Counted from the stretch's first letter, positions 47,391 to 59,414 are shown. The stretch: DNA of 64,000 bases from Nelumbo lutea (GCA_022828595.1 JAKGHH010000001.1:206913813-206977812); one strand, 5' to 3'. Notes: generated by a model not told the origin, from the letters alone. Numbers and translations are program-made.

Positions 47391-49060
47391 CCCAAATGTA
47401 GTACTTGGCATCGCTTCTTACCTTATCCCTTTGAGCTCTTGTTAATTCTCCTGGTATGGTTCTAATAATCAAATAATTAACTATATCTGTGTACCATGGA
47501 GTTTCTTCTTGAATCGCGAAAAGGTGCTCGTCCGGGAACTCGTCTTTCAAGGGTATTGCCTCTTCACTTGTAGTCAGCCTACTAAGATGGTCTGCAACCA
47601 AATTTTCTGCACTCTTCTTGTCACGAATTTCGAGGTTAAATTCTTGTAGTAGGAGAATCCAACAGATAAGCCTCGGCTTTGCTTCTTTCTTGGCGAGCAA
47701 ATATTTTAGGGCTACATCAGAATAAACAACCACCTTAGTACCCAATAAATATGAACGGAATTTTTCTAAGGAAAAAACTACAGCCAAGAGTTCCTTCTCT
47801 GTTGTTGAATAATTGCATTGGGTAGCATCAAGGGTCCTCGAAGCATAATATATTGCATGAGCGGCTCTTCCAACCCTCTGTCCCAAAACAACACTGATGG
47901 CATAATTGCTTGCGTCGCACATAATCTCGAAGGGAAGATCCCAATTTGGTGGCTGGATGACTGGGGCTGAAGTCAACGATTCCTTCAACTTATCAAAGGC
48001 TGCCCTGCACCCTTCATCAAAATCAAACATCACATCTTTCTGGAGTAGATTACATAAGGGGCGAGTTATCTTGGAGAACTCCTTGATGAATCTCTGATAG
48101 AATCCTGCATGTCCAAGGAAAGAGCGAACTTTCTGAATGTTCATGGGATAGGGCAAGGATTTAATAACATCTATTTTTGCTTTATCAACTTCAATTCCCT
48201 TAGAAGAGACTACATGCTCTAGAATGATGCCCTGGTCGACCATGAAATGGCATTTTTCATAATTCAGCACGATGTTCTTTTTTATACACCTTTCAAGTAC
48301 CTTTGTAAGGTTAGATAAGCATGAATCAAAAGAATCTCCATACACTGTGAAGTCGTCCATAAATACCTCTATAATGCTTTCCACATAATCTGAAAATATA
48401 CTAACCATACATCTTTGGAATGTGGCGAGAGCATTGCAGAGACCGAATGGCATGCGCCGATAAGCAAAGGTACCGAAGGGGTAGGTGAAGGTAGTCTTTT
48501 CTTGGTCCTCAGGTGCAACTGGAATTTGATGAAACCCTGAATAACCATCAAGACAACAGTAATGAGATTTGCCAGCTAGTCTTTCAAGCATTTGATCGAT
48601 AAAAGGGAGCGGGAAGTGGTCTTTTCGGGTTAAGGAATTCAGCTTCCGGTAATCTATACACACCCGCCACCCATTTCGGATTCGGGTAGGCACTAACTCA
48701 CCGTCTTGATTTTCGACCACAGTCATGCCTGTTTTCTTCGAGACTACTTGTACCAGACTTACCCACTTATTATCCAAAATGGGATAGATTATCTCGGCAT
48801 CTAGAAGTTTTAAAACTTCTTTCTTCACTATCTCCAGCAGTGGTGGGTTTAATCGGCGTTGGGCTCCGATTGTAGGTTTGGAGTCCTTCCAAGAATATTT
48901 TGTGCATGCAAGTAGATGGGCTTATCCCCTTGATATCAGCTACAGCCCATCCGATTGCTTCCTTGCGTTCCTTAAGTGCTTGAATTAGTTTCCTTTCTTC
49001 CAATGCATCGAGTTTGGAGGAAACTATCACAGGTAGTGTCTCCCCCTTGCCTAGGAACAT
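47390..49060 (-). pseudogene. Athila-like reverse transcriptase-RNase H
   Basis: The N-terminal piece 49060-48770 ([24 protein letters not shown]) shifts frame near 48800 into a long open frame from 48828. RT motifs: [33 protein letters not shown] and the active site FMDDF at about residue 157 of that frame. RNase H follows with [20 protein letters not shown] and [10 protein letters not shown]; the usual TDHAALKYL segment reads SDVALKYL, one residue shorter and without the His. The connection and RNase H are otherwise well kept. Confidence 0.85.
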
Positions 49061-49105
49061 GTACTTTAGGTGCTTTGGTAATGATTTCAGCTCCAGCTGG
49101 GGTGC

Positions 49106-49819
49106 CTACACAATAGATGGAAAGAGCCTTGTGTGAGATAGGGGCAAACTAATGAAAGAAGAATTATGAGCAAATTTAAAAGAGTTCAGTTCAGAAGTCA
49201 AAGTTTGCAATTCTGAATTCAGCATAAACTTCTGCTCTACTCGTTGCAGTTGATCAGGCCCATTGTTAAGTGCAACTCTCAGTGTGTCTTCATCTTCTAG
49301 CGCAAAAGTCTGCTGCACTAAAGAGTCAATAACATCTATAGAGAAAATAGAATGCACATCATTAGGGTATCTCATGGCATCATAGATATTAAATTTAATG
49401 ATCTCACCATCAAATTCCATAGTAAGTGCCCCCTTATGCACATCGATTTTTGTTCTAGACGTCTTAAGGAAGGGTCTTCCTAGCAAAATTGGGGTCGAGT
49501 TGGAAGAGTTATCTTCTTCTGTGTCAATCACATAAAAATCGATAGGAAAGACCAAATTATTAACTTGGACTAGGACATCCTCTAAGACTCCCTTCGGGTA
49601 TGTAGTAGACCGATCAGCAAGTTGTAAGATCACGCCCGTTTCTTTTAATGGTCCAAGATTCATGGTTGTATAAATAGAATGGGGCATAACATTTATTGAA
49701 GCTCCTAGGTCTAGCATAGCTTTTTCGATCTGGACATTTCCTATCTTACGGGGAATGGTAAACATACATGGATCCTTGCATTTAGGGTGTAGACTTTTTT
49801 TGGGGAATGGCTGAAACAT
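49106..49819 (-). pseudogene. Athila-like protease
   Basis: Open frame of 237 codons encoding the retropepsin part. It has the active site LDLGASINVMP, the flap region with LQLADRS, and the conserved PILLGRPFLKTSRTKIDVHKG. The first codons overlap the end of the gag frame in another frame, consistent with a frameshift mutation. The C-terminal extension (SIDVIDSLVQQTF) is typical of Athila. Catalytic Asp is present. Confidence 0.8.
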
Positions 49820-51520
49820 TTTCTCCTATATGGACTTTCTCATCGCCTTTCAGCCTTCTCTTAGTAGTGCACAACTCATTGAGAAATCTGGCATAGTGGA
49901 GTACTTGCTTAATTGCATCAAGGAGGGGGATGTTTACCTCAACCTTGCGGAAGGTCTCGAGAATGTCTTTGTCTTGCTCCTCCTTCTTGGATTTTGCAAA
50001 TTGGCTAGGGAAAGGTGGAGAGATGACTATGGATTGGGGTGGCTTTCCGCTTGAATCCGTTTGGGATGCTGTCTCCTCTCTGGTTGTATCTTTGGGTGCT
50101 TCTTGATAGGGTTCATTCAGTTCCTTCCCGCTTCTCAATGTGATAGCACTAGCATTTTGTTTTGGGTTGTCATGGTCTGAGAAAGTAGCCTCCCTGATGA
50201 TTGGGATTCCATTCGACTCATAGTTGTTGCTAGTTGGCTGACCTGATTCTCCAGGTTTCGGATACTTGTCCACGTCTCCTATTGAAATTGTTGAGTATTA
50301 GTTGCAAGGGCTTTCACAATTTCATCGAGAGACATACCTGAGTTGGGAGAGGCTGAATATGGTGGAGCTGGCGGCCTGGTTTGATGCTGATGTTGGAAGC
50401 CGAAGGGCTTGGTTCCATAGTTCAAGTTGGGATGATCCCTCCATCTTGCATTGTAGGTGTTCGAGTAGGGATCTTATCTCTTTTGTGGGAATCCTCCAAC
50501 AACATTATCTTGTTCGTAAGGTTTATCTTGAAGCGTAGGGCACATGTCAGTTGGATGTCCCGGAGTTGAGCAAATCCCGCAAGCCTTCATTGTTTGTGTA
50601 TTACCTGTGACCAATTGACAGACAAGAGAGGTCAAGCTCGCAATTTTCTGTTCTAGGGAGGAGATGTTTACCTCGTTAGCATGAATTGTTTGAGGGTTGA
50701 GCCTACAGCCAAACTATTGAGAGTTGGCTGCCATGTTTGAGATCAACTCTCTTGCTTGTGTAGGAGTTTTGTTCACCAATACTCCTTCGCTTGCTGCATC
50801 GATCATACTCCTATCCATTGGTAGTAACCCTTCGTAAAAGTATTGGATAAGGAGCTGGTCTGGAATTTGATGTTGTGGACAACTGGCATATAGTTGCTTG
50901 AATCTCTCCCAGTATTCGTAGAGAGTTTCCCCACTTATATGTCTTATGCCACAGATCTCCTTTCTGATGTTAGCCGCTTGGGAGGCAGGGAAGAACTTCT
51001 CAAGGAATTGCCTTTTCATATCATTCCACGTGGTGATGGAATCGGAGGGTAGGTAGTACAGCCAATCCTTAGCCTTATTAGTTAGTGAGAAAGGAAAGAC
51101 ACATTATTTGATATGTTCCTCGATAACACCTTGAGGCTTCATGCTTGAGCATACTACGTGGAATTCTTTTAGATGCTTGTGAGGGTCTTCACCTACAAGT
51201 CCACAAAAAGTAGGGAGTAAGTGTATAAGACCTGATTTAAGTTCAAAGGGTACCACTAGATCTGCATATTCGATGCAGAGAGGTTATTGGTGCAGATCCG
51301 GTGTAGCTAGCTCTCTAAGGGTTCTTTCTTTGTTGTTGGCCATGACTTCTTCTTCAGAATGGTTGGATGGCTCAACGATTTCTGTAGCCGACTTCACTTC
51401 GGAAGTGGGGAGTGATGCTGATTGGTTGCGGCGTTGCTTGGCTTCCTTCCTCAAGCGGCGAACTGTGTTCTCGATCTTATGGTCATAGTGGAGTTCACCT
51501 ACACGAGAAGAGTGAGGCAT
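49782..51520 (-). pseudogene. Athila-like gag
   Basis: From 51520 a frame runs to 50279 with stops at 51284, near 51110, near 50714 and near 50507. It shows RTLRELATPD, WLYYLPSDSITTWNDMKRQFLEKFFPAS, then a capsid-like stretch (LYEYWERFKQL; LLIQYFYEGL) and a zinc knuckle near 50590 (CGICSTPGHPTDMC). After a frameshift, 50273-49782 gives the linker with QNASAITLRSGKEL and LDAIKQVLHYARFL. It would form the particle core. It is broken by at least five mutations. Confidence 0.8.
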
Positions 51521-51558
51521 AAACCAAACAAAAGGAAATAAACCTACTTAGGATGCCA

Positions 51559-51577
51559 ATCCCTGGCAATGGTGCCA
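51559..51577 (-). promoter_or_regulatory. Primer-binding site, tRNA-Asp type
   Basis: Minus strand TGGCACCATTGCCAGGGAT, five bases inside the 5' LTR border. It matches the aspartate-tRNA primer sequence of Athila elements apart from a few transitions. Confidence 0.75.
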
Positions 51578-51582
51578 AAATT

Positions 51583-53080
51583 TGGTGAGTGTCGAACCCA
51601 ACCAAAGATAAATAGTCTTGCTCTGGGTTAATAATTTGCAGATAGTGATGAGCAAGGTCGTTTTCCATAGGGATTGGGTGGATTTATTTCCAAGTAGATG
51701 GATTAAGGGGGTTGTAAAACTAAGGAAAACAAGCAGAAAATAACAAAAATCAAAGATTAAATCGATGGGAGATGGCTTCCGGTTGAAGGGACAAGTTCAG
51801 CTTTGATTCGTAGCATTGATCCTTGATGCAAAGATAGATTCATAAGTTTATGAATAAATTGGTTATATCTATTAACAAGCTCTAACAGCCAGCCTCTACT
51901 CTTATTATTCGACAACCAAAACAAGCTCTTTAATTGCTTCCCTTATTAATAGGCAGTCCTAAACAAGTTCTTAGAATGTAACCTATTAATAGCATTAAGA
52001 GGGGAGAGACCCAATTCTGGTCAGCGATCTCACAAGCTCGGATCGTTTAAACCAGATCATAAATTTTCCTAGCATAGATCGAAAACTTTTTTGCAATCAA
52101 CATATGTTAGTTGCCACCATGATCGAACCTACCAATCATATACGAAACTGGAGGTTCAATTGGCCATAGATTATTTCCATTGAATGAGCAAGGGGCCCTT
52201 CTTGCTTAATCAACAAAAATAATCCTTAGTTAATTTTCAGAAAACATATGAATACCCATAAACAATGAACTGAAATAAAAATCAATTAGATCTCACAATG
52301 CTTACAAAATCAAGGCTTCCCTAACCCTTCAACAAGAAATAAAAACTTACAGACACTTCATGATGAAATCACAGCTTCCATATGAGAAAGGGGGGGCGAA
52401 CTCTTGCTTTTTCCTCCTTGGTTGCTGATTTCTCTCTCTGAAGACTGAAGCTCTCTTGGAGGAATTGATGCCTTGGGTGCTGGTCCGCCCCACCTTTATA
52501 TAGATTTGGGGAGAGAGCTGCTCTCCAACTCCCATAAGGAGATTATCCTCAAACTGGAAAGTCCTTGTCTAATTTGAACTTATCCTATCTAACTCTTATC
52601 TCTTATCTTTTTAGGATTACAATTTGAGAATTTAAATCTGATAAAACTCTTTTATTGAGATTACATTCAACTTCTATTCTAATGGGACTCTTGGATCTTG
52701 AATTCGAACTGGGCTTCTTTAACAATTCGGGCTTGTTTCAAGACTCTTCTGTGAAATGGGCTTCAGCTTGTGAAATGGGCCTTGCTGCGAAATTGCTCCG
52801 ACTTTGGGCCCGAACTCATCTTCGATACGGACCGATTCTACCAAAACCCAAAACATAAAAGTTGTGGGCCTTTTCCTTATCTTTCTAGTGCTTCATGAAT
52901 TGTCCAAATCTGATCAGTGCCGAAACTGTGCAAAATCATCCGATTAGCATTGTTTTCTCCCAATCGCCTTCTTGCTTGCCCTGAATCGAAATACAAGAGT
53001 AATGAGTCCAATTAGGTACCAATTACGTGTAAAATACTGAATATTGAGGGATAAACATATGACAAATTTTATTCTCATCA
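51583..53080 (-). repeat. 5' LTR of the Athila-like element
   Basis: 1498 bp, TG..CA, near-identical to 44323-45787 except for the two length differences and scattered substitutions. A minus-strand TATATAAAG near 52495 is the likely promoter. Confidence 0.9.
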
Positions 53081-54321
53081 GTAGTCGTTGATGGTTTCAT
53101 CCTCTTCTTCTATGTCTATAGTTTTTAATACATAATTCCCAAAGTATGGGCCTTTTTTATTAAGTATGGCCCTTCCCATGTTGGGGCAAATTTTCCCACA
53201 GACTTGCCTTGCCTAACATTGAGAGCTGTCTTTAGTACTTTATCCCCCTCCTTGAAGTTTCTAGGCCTCAGGTGTCTATTGAAGTTTGTGGCTAGGGCCA
53301 ATTTATACTTGCTCTATTTCTATGAGGCTATGTCTCTAACCTCATCGATTACCTCATGTTTGTCTACAAGTAATTGGTCCATGTCCTTTGGCCTGATCTT
53401 TTTGCCCATTACAAAGGCTATCCTAGCAGATATGGCTCTTATCTCCACTGGAGCACTGCTTCTTGACCATACACCAAAGATTAGGGCATCACCTGTGTGC
53501 TCTTTCTGACAAATGTGCGATAATCCCAAAGAGTTTCTAACAGCTTGTCTGCCCAATCCTTTTGGTTATCAGCCACTGTTTTGCTTAACATCCTGAGTAG
53601 AGTTTTTTTGTAGTCTCTACCTGCCCATTTCCTTGTGGGTAGTATGTTGTGGATGTTCCTAGTCTTGCACAATATTATCCTTGGAGGTCACAGACTTCTT
53701 GATTTTTGATGGATAGGCCATTGTCTATCAATATTCAAATTGGGACTCCAAATTTGTGGACATTGTTTTGTCTTAGGAAATTTGCTATGTTGTCTGCACA
53801 AATTTGTCGTAGGGGGATGGCTTCCGTCCATTTGGTGAAATAGTCTGTGGATACTATGATGAAATAATACCCTCTAGAAGGTGGGTGTATCTTGCTTATT
53901 AGGTCTACCCCCCAAGTATGGAATGGCCAGGGTGTGATGGCTAGGTGGAGGTTTTGGCAGGTTTGTGTATCCTTTCGCCATGTATTTGGCATTTGTGACA
54001 TCTGCGTACGTGTCGCTAGGTATCCTCCATCATGGTCGGCTAGTAAAGACTTAAGTGTAGGATGTGATTGTGTAGCGCCAGTTGACCTTGATGGGCTACA
54101 AGTTCAGAACTATGGGTTGCCTCCAGCACTTCGTCAATCTCATCACCAGCCAGGCATCGTAAAGGTTTTCCTACATGTGATTTCCTATACAGCATTCCCT
54201 CTTGAAGGTAGAATCGTTTGACTTTAAATAGCAACTTCCTCCTCAATGTAATGTTGATGGGCAATGTGTGCTCCTTCAGGTATTCAATATATATCCTTCT
54301 CCAGTCCTCTTCATAGACCAT
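53081..54321 (-). pseudogene. Ogre-like integrase, broken
   Basis: The minus strand holds, in separated frames, an HHCC remnant (about 54110-53985), the core WPFHTWGVDLISKIHPPS (first Asp), DYFTKWTEAIPLRQI and LIDNG (second Asp), QGNGQVETTKK (Glu), and the tail ending at the Athila-like insertion. The last codons and the stop are on the far side of that insertion, just left of 44323. Many stops. Integrase would insert the cDNA. Confidence 0.7.
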
Positions 54322-54765
54322 GAGACATTCCCTGTTATTTGCTTGCAGGGTGCACTTATCGCATTCCTTTTATACCTTGATGGAGTCCCACTTCATCGCT
54401 GGCCAATAATACTCTAACCTCTGCAATCTTCAGAATAGGGTACATGTGACATCTCCACAATTAGTATTGTGTACCTCATTCAGCACTCCTTCAGCCTCTG
54501 ATTTCCCTAGGCATCTTGTCCTTACACCATCTGACTCCTTGTGGTACAGTACCCTATTCACAAGCTGAAATTTTGCAATCAGCTTGACGTCCTGTGTTCC
54601 TATGGTCTAACTTCTCAGCTTCTGGATTATTTTGTATCTCCAATCATCTGTTGTTATTTCATGCTCCTTGTCCACCCAATCCTTCAAGGTGAAGGTCGAT
54701 TGTTTATCGATTGACTGGACGGTGATCTCTATTGGCTCCGTGCATCAGCGAACCTATTTTTAGCT

Positions 54766-55188
54766 CTATTCTGATGTTTGAAGTCTACGTCCAGGTTGTA
54801 GATCAGCTTTTGGATCATATGGTAAGATGGTCACCTCCTTCACTGCTGTGCTTCCATCATGCAGCACGATCACCAATTTAGCATCACCTATCACCTTTAT
54901 CTTTTTTGTGCCAACTTCTACTACTTTGATCAAACCAAGGACCAGAGCCTCATATTCGGCTATGTTATGCAAACAATGGAATTGAAGTTTGAAGGAGTAG
55001 GCAGAGGTTTTTCCGTCAGGTGAGGTTAAGGTTACTCCAGCGCCAGCCAAGGTGCTTGTGCTACTCCCATTGAAGGTTAGGACCCACTCTCTGCTTTTGG
55101 CCAAGGCAACCATTGGTGCATCTCTAGGAACTTCATCTGATATGGGGAAATCAGTGTTTGATGGGAAGGCGACCAGTAGGTCTGCCAC
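54766..55188 (-). pseudogene. Archaeal-type RNase H of the Ogre-like element
   Basis: A 140-codon open piece encoding the second RNase H that distinguishes Tat elements. WVLTFNGSSTS..GAGVTL is the first active-site strand, but the expected Asp is Asn (FNGS for FDGS). HNIAEYEALVLGL has the Glu and VIGDAKLVI the next Asp. It lies downstream of RT and a degenerate classical RNase H (about 55580-55190), and upstream of integrase. Loss of the first Asp should inactivate it. Confidence 0.75.
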
Positions 55189-56649
55189 TGCTTGACATTT
55201 GATGGCTCTTAGCTAGGTGTACTCTATCGTGTGCTCATTGAGCTGCATCATCCACTTGACAAGTCTACCGGAGAAGGGAGGTATATTGCGATGTATATCC
55301 TGAATTATCTCCTGTCTTTGGGCAGTGACATGGTTGGGGCCCAAGAAAGGGTTGCTTTTAATTGCTCAAAGGTCTCTTGATGTTTCGGGGTCCACTTGAA
55401 CTCGACAAACTTCTTAACTAACTTCATTAGTGGCAGCACTATGTGTGCAAGACTGGGGATGAATCTCCTTAGGTATGAGACTTTTCCTAGGAATGTTTTT
55501 AGTTGGGATTCATTGACTGGCGGCAGGAGGTCTAGGATGTCTTTGACTTTGCTTTTTTCCGGATGTATGCCTATTTGATCTACCTAGTAGCCTAAAAATT
55601 TCCCTAATTGCACCCTGAATGCACATTTTAGTGGTTTTAGCCTCAATTTGAATTCTCTACATCGGGTGAAGACTTTTTTCAAGACCTCAGAATGATCCTC
55701 TTCCTTTCTTGCTTTGACTACTATGTCATCCACATAACATTTGAATTCTTTGTGCATCATATTATGGAAGACGCTAGTCATGGCTCTCTGGTATGTTGTT
55801 CCCACATTCTTTAGTCTGAAGGGCATCATCTTGTAGTAAAAGTTTCCTATCGGTGTCCTAAAGGCTATGTGCAATGTGTCTACAAGACCCATGAAGGTCT
55901 AATTGTACCCACTGTAAGCATCTAGGAAGGAGAAAATACCTCCATGCTGGATAGAGGGAATTCATCCTTCGGGCAGGCCTTGTTTAGGTCCCTAAAGTTG
56001 ACACAACATCTTAGCTGTCTGTTCTTCTTCTTGACTGGGACTATGTTGGCTAGCCATTGAGGATGTGCTATGGGTTTGATAAAACCTACTTTCAAAAACC
56101 ACTCTATCTCCTCTTTGATCTTCAGAGTTACCTCTGGCTTAAAGATCCTCTGTGGTTGCTTTACTGGCCAGAATTTAGGGTCTATACAGGGAGTGTCTGA
56201 CGAGATCCAAATCTATACCTAGAATCTGGTCGTATGACCAGGTGAATACATCCTGGAATTCTACGAGAGAATGTGGGTTAGGCCGGTTTCAAGTTCTAGG
56301 GTTTTTTTGCGATAAGGAGTATTTCCTTACCTATTAGTAGTGTGATGAGTTTTCCTCTGTCTTTGGCTACCAGCTTGGCAAATATGTATAGAGGCTTTTT
56401 ATCTATTCTGTCAGCTGCTAGGTTGATTTCTTCTAGTTGCTCCTATACTATGTCGGTGGAATCTGTCATGCACCTAGGAAGTGCTCAGACTTCATCACAG
56501 TATTCTAGAACATCGTCTTTAGACTCCTGTCATTGTTCATGTTCCCAAATGTTCCATGTTTCTAGGAATTTTGTGTCTAAATAGATTTGTGTTCAAATGT
56601 TGTACCTTTGTGTCATGCCCAATGGTGGGACTTTTGTTTGGTGGTAAGA
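55189..56649 (-). pseudogene. Ogre-like reverse transcriptase, broken
   Basis: Starts after the candidate intron with LDTKFLETWNIWEHE and LYIFAKLVAKDRGKLI, then the RT proper: FKPEVTLKIKEEIEWFL, HPQWLANIVPVKKKN, FRDLNKACPKDEFPL, IGNFYYKMMPF and the active site CYVDDIVVK (YVDD at 55725-55736). The segment 55892-55584 is open. The DLNKACPKD signature identifies Tat-lineage RT. Several stops and frameshifts occur between 56640 and 55900 and in the following RNase H. Confidence 0.75.
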
Positions 56650-56876
56650 CTGTTGCGACATCATTTTGCGATGTAGTGAAATGGTACTGGTTGAAATAAT
56701 GCTTATCATTTTTGTAAGAAAGCTACAGTGACTAGATAAATATATACTTGATTCTGAAAATATTAATAATTGATCATACATTAGGTGCAAACTCCTCTTT
56801 TTGAAAAACAAGATCTTTGCTATCGGTACATGCTGCAATAAAGTTACGCTAAACAAGATATATTATAAAATCATAC
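56650..56876 (-). other. Candidate intron between protease and RT
   Basis: The coding frame upstream ends ..IPE at 56877 and is followed by GTATGA. About 227 bp of AT-rich, stop-filled sequence follows; then a CAACAG acceptor at 56650 and a frame that leads into RT without a phase change. Ogre elements are known to carry a spliced intron at this place. Donor seen in sequence; the acceptor is the best of two or three choices. Confidence 0.5.
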
Positions 56877-57640
56877 CTCGGGGATCGCCTTCTTGGCTGT
56901 CAGTGGTTCGTCGCCTTTGTAATCCTCGATAGTGGTGTAGTAGTCATTCCCATCGCTCCCTGTTATCCAGACGCATCTACTTATCTTCTTACGTTCTAAA
57001 GTCCCCACAGGCTTTCTCTCTGGTGGATGGGGAAACTTAGCTCCTTCGGCCTTGGTTATCCTCATCTCGCCATCATCTGCCAACTCCATGAAGTAGATGG
57101 CATCCTATAGGTGTGTCTTGGATTTGTTGAAAGGTGCCCTGGTGGCTGGGATCCTTATTGATCGCCCCAGGTATCTAGTTTTGATGCACTGATGGTACGT
57201 CGAGGGGACGAGAGCCAAGTCGTGTATTAATGGTCGTCCTAAGAGGGCGTGATAAGAAGTCCTTCCTGGGATTACCTGGGATTCTTGTGAGATGTTGAAC
57301 AGGCCTATAGCTACTTGTAGCTTAATGGATCCTTAAGTGATGGATGGGTTTTCATTGAAATCTGTCACTTCTAGCGGCAATGCCTTGATATCCTCCTTTC
57401 GTACGTTCATCAGTTCTAGCATGTGGATCGAAATGAGATTGACAGAGCTTCCCAGATTGACCATTGATCTTTTCAAGTTGAAGCCCCCTATTTTTTCCAT
57501 TATGTATAGGGGCCTATTGTGATGAGGGTCAACGACCAACATGGCATTTGTCATGAATTCTACGCCACTGCGATCATGGCTATAGGGTTGTAATGGATAC
57601 TGGAATACTTCTGCCAGTGCTCTGATGGCCAGCTTCTACA
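56877..57640 (-). pseudogene. Ogre-like protease
   Basis: Contains the retropepsin core MVNLGSSVNLIS (57333-57554 piece), in which the catalytic Asp of the usual D-L/T-G-S is replaced by Asn. Then come YHALLGRPLIHDL and, in 57089-56877, a conserved linker with WITGSDGND and YKGDEPLTAKKAIPE. One stop separates the two pieces. The changed Asp alone would disable processing. Confidence 0.7.
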
Positions 57641-58966
57641 TTGTCGTGTTGGCCCCATGCTTGGGGAAGAACTGTTGTAGTTCTTCGCTCTGCTCTAATT
57701 TCTCTACTAGAGAGTCAAATTGGTAATGACTAGTCGCTCCGACCATGTTGATGCTTCCTCCTTGGGTATGGACTGGGAGGGGGTTGGTTTCCACACAAGC
57801 TAGATCCATTTTCATGAATTGGTCCAGCTTCACTTTCTATACGAACAGCCTTCTCAAGGTAAAACAGTCTATCAAGTCATGGTGTTGTTTTTGGTGTTAA
57901 TTGCACCATCTCTCACCGCGCTTATCTTTCTCTAGATCTACTCCTGGTGGCAGTGGCGACAGGTCGATGACTCTATCCTCAACTAGCTTGTTCATTATCA
58001 TGATCTCCTCCTCCCTCATGCAGGGAAAAGGGGGAGGTACGCTTCTCTTTCCTTGGGCATTATCGTGCTGGTACGACCCTTATCTAGTTCCTCCGTTATT
58101 TATGGGCCTTTTGTCAACTGCATATGAATCATTTCTATTATACGAGGAAGTGTCCTTGACAGTTCGCACTATCCTCTCCACGAACCTCTAGAGTTTGCTA
58201 AAGGTTTCAACTTCAACATTCTCAAAGCCAATCCTGAAGGTAGGGCGCATGCCTTGTACGCACTACTCGACGAAGCTCTTCTTGGTAGCGTGTTCATCGA
58301 AGACGGGGTGTGTAAGCTTCTGAAATCTGATAAAACCATTTCGATAGGAACCTCTTGGCTAGTTCACCCCATGAATCGTGCTCCTGGGGGTGAGACTCAC
58401 GAACCACATGTGCATTGGGCCGGTCAAAAACTTCAAGAATTCTCGTAAATTGAGGTCCCCATCGAGGGCGAATAAGCCGAGGATAACCTCGAACTTGCTG
58501 ATGTGCTCCTATGGGTTGCCCCTCTGACCATCATATTGTGACCATTGTTGGGGAGGTGTGTACCCATTAGGCTAGGGTTTATACAGTATACAATCGAAAT
58601 AAGGTATTTGCAAACAGCTGAATCCTAGGCCCGGTTACAGCTTTCAACCACCAGCCCTTGGATGTATTCTCTCAATTCGTCCTGGCTAAGAGGGGTTTCT
58701 ATTACCGGGTCTATGCAAGGAAAGGCATAAGATTGGTGGGTTGGTCGATGGCCTGTTTGGTTGGGGTCAAGTTGGCTGTATTGGACTGCTCAGGGATGGC
58801 GGGGGTCGGGTTGGAGGCATGGCGGCTAGGTTTAGGGTTGGAGTTGGGGACGCCGAGAAGAGTGGTTGTGGGAGTCTGCTCAGCTTGGGTCGAATGGTTG
58901 AGTAGGATCTAGAGGGCGGTCCTTGTTTCCTCCTGGCTTTGCTCGAGCTTCTTAAATCGGTCTTCC
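57641..58966 (-). pseudogene. Ogre-like gag, N-terminally truncated
   Basis: The frame begins abruptly at 58966 in DRFKKLEQSQEETRTAL, a coiled-coil stretch, then a proline/threonine-rich part. The capsid region (about 58500-58380) reads HISKFEVILGLFALDGDL and LKFLTGPMHMWFVSLTPG, typical of Tat gag. A degenerate zinc-binding motif is near 57900 and QFDSLVEKLEQSEELQQFF lies at 57740-57680. Several stops. The true start, leader and primer-binding site were lost in a deletion that joins gag to the 5' LTR. Confidence 0.7.
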
Positions 58967-59414
58967 TAAGTGCGCTACTGGGTTTTACCACGTGTCTCAT
59001 GAGGATCTTCCCGAGGATTAGCTTTCCTTCTCCTCAAGATTCCTCCTTACTCACATATGCTACTACCTTTTACGCAGTTTGACTTAATTGACGTGGCTGT
59101 AGTGACGTCATGTCTTTTACTATCATAGGTTTCACGTGCCTTCAAGCGCACGTGGGCTTCATCGTGGGTTCGACCTAGGTTTCTCTTGATCTAGGTTATG
59201 AGTGAGTTTATAAGTCGTTAGTTTATCACAAACCTTGGTAGGTGTGGGTTTATCACACACTCGAGTAGGCTTGAGGCCCTTGGACGGGTTTGATCAAGGT
59301 TTCCTTTGGTTCAAGTATCGAGTAGGCCCAGTGGACCGTGGGTTTATAACGGTTTTGTGATACGCGTTGTGAGTTCATCGTAGGGTTGATAGTGTGTTGT
59401 GGGTTCATCGCAGC
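58967..59414 (-). repeat. 5' LTR of the Ogre-like element, truncated, first piece
   Basis: Aligns with 34004-34480 of the 3' LTR. Its gag-side end stops at 'taagtgc', about 260 bp short of the LTR end, and gag follows at once. A solo LTR is inserted at 59415. Confidence 0.75.

Larger units (their letters stand above)
44323..53080 (-). mobile_element. Athila-like Ty3/gypsy element, env-less
   Basis: Complete 8.76-kb element with LTRs at 51583-53080 (5') and 44323-45787 (3'), and flanks GTAGC (44318-44322) and GTAGT (53081-53085). Minus-strand order: LTR, tRNA-Asp-type primer-binding site, gag, protease, RT/RNase H, integrase, polypurine tract (TAGGGGGATT at about 45788-45797), LTR. RT motifs and the gag end (QNASAITLRSGKEL) mark the Athila lineage. 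It has no env-like gene: only about 400 bp separate the integrase stop from the LTR. It interrupts the last codons of the Ogre-like pol gene. In-frame stops and frameshifts make it inactive. Confidence 0.85.

Noticed and set aside
56593..56856. 87-codon minus-strand frame between protease and RT
   Set aside because: Most of it lies in the AT-rich segment read as a candidate intron; it has no start codon of the right kind and no match to gypsy proteins until its last part, where it coincides with the RT-side exon.
58767..59000. 77-codon minus-strand frame with a Ser/Pro-rich product
   Set aside because: It spans the LTR-gag deletion junction, and the neighbouring frame (DRFKKLEQSQ..) is the genuine gag frame.
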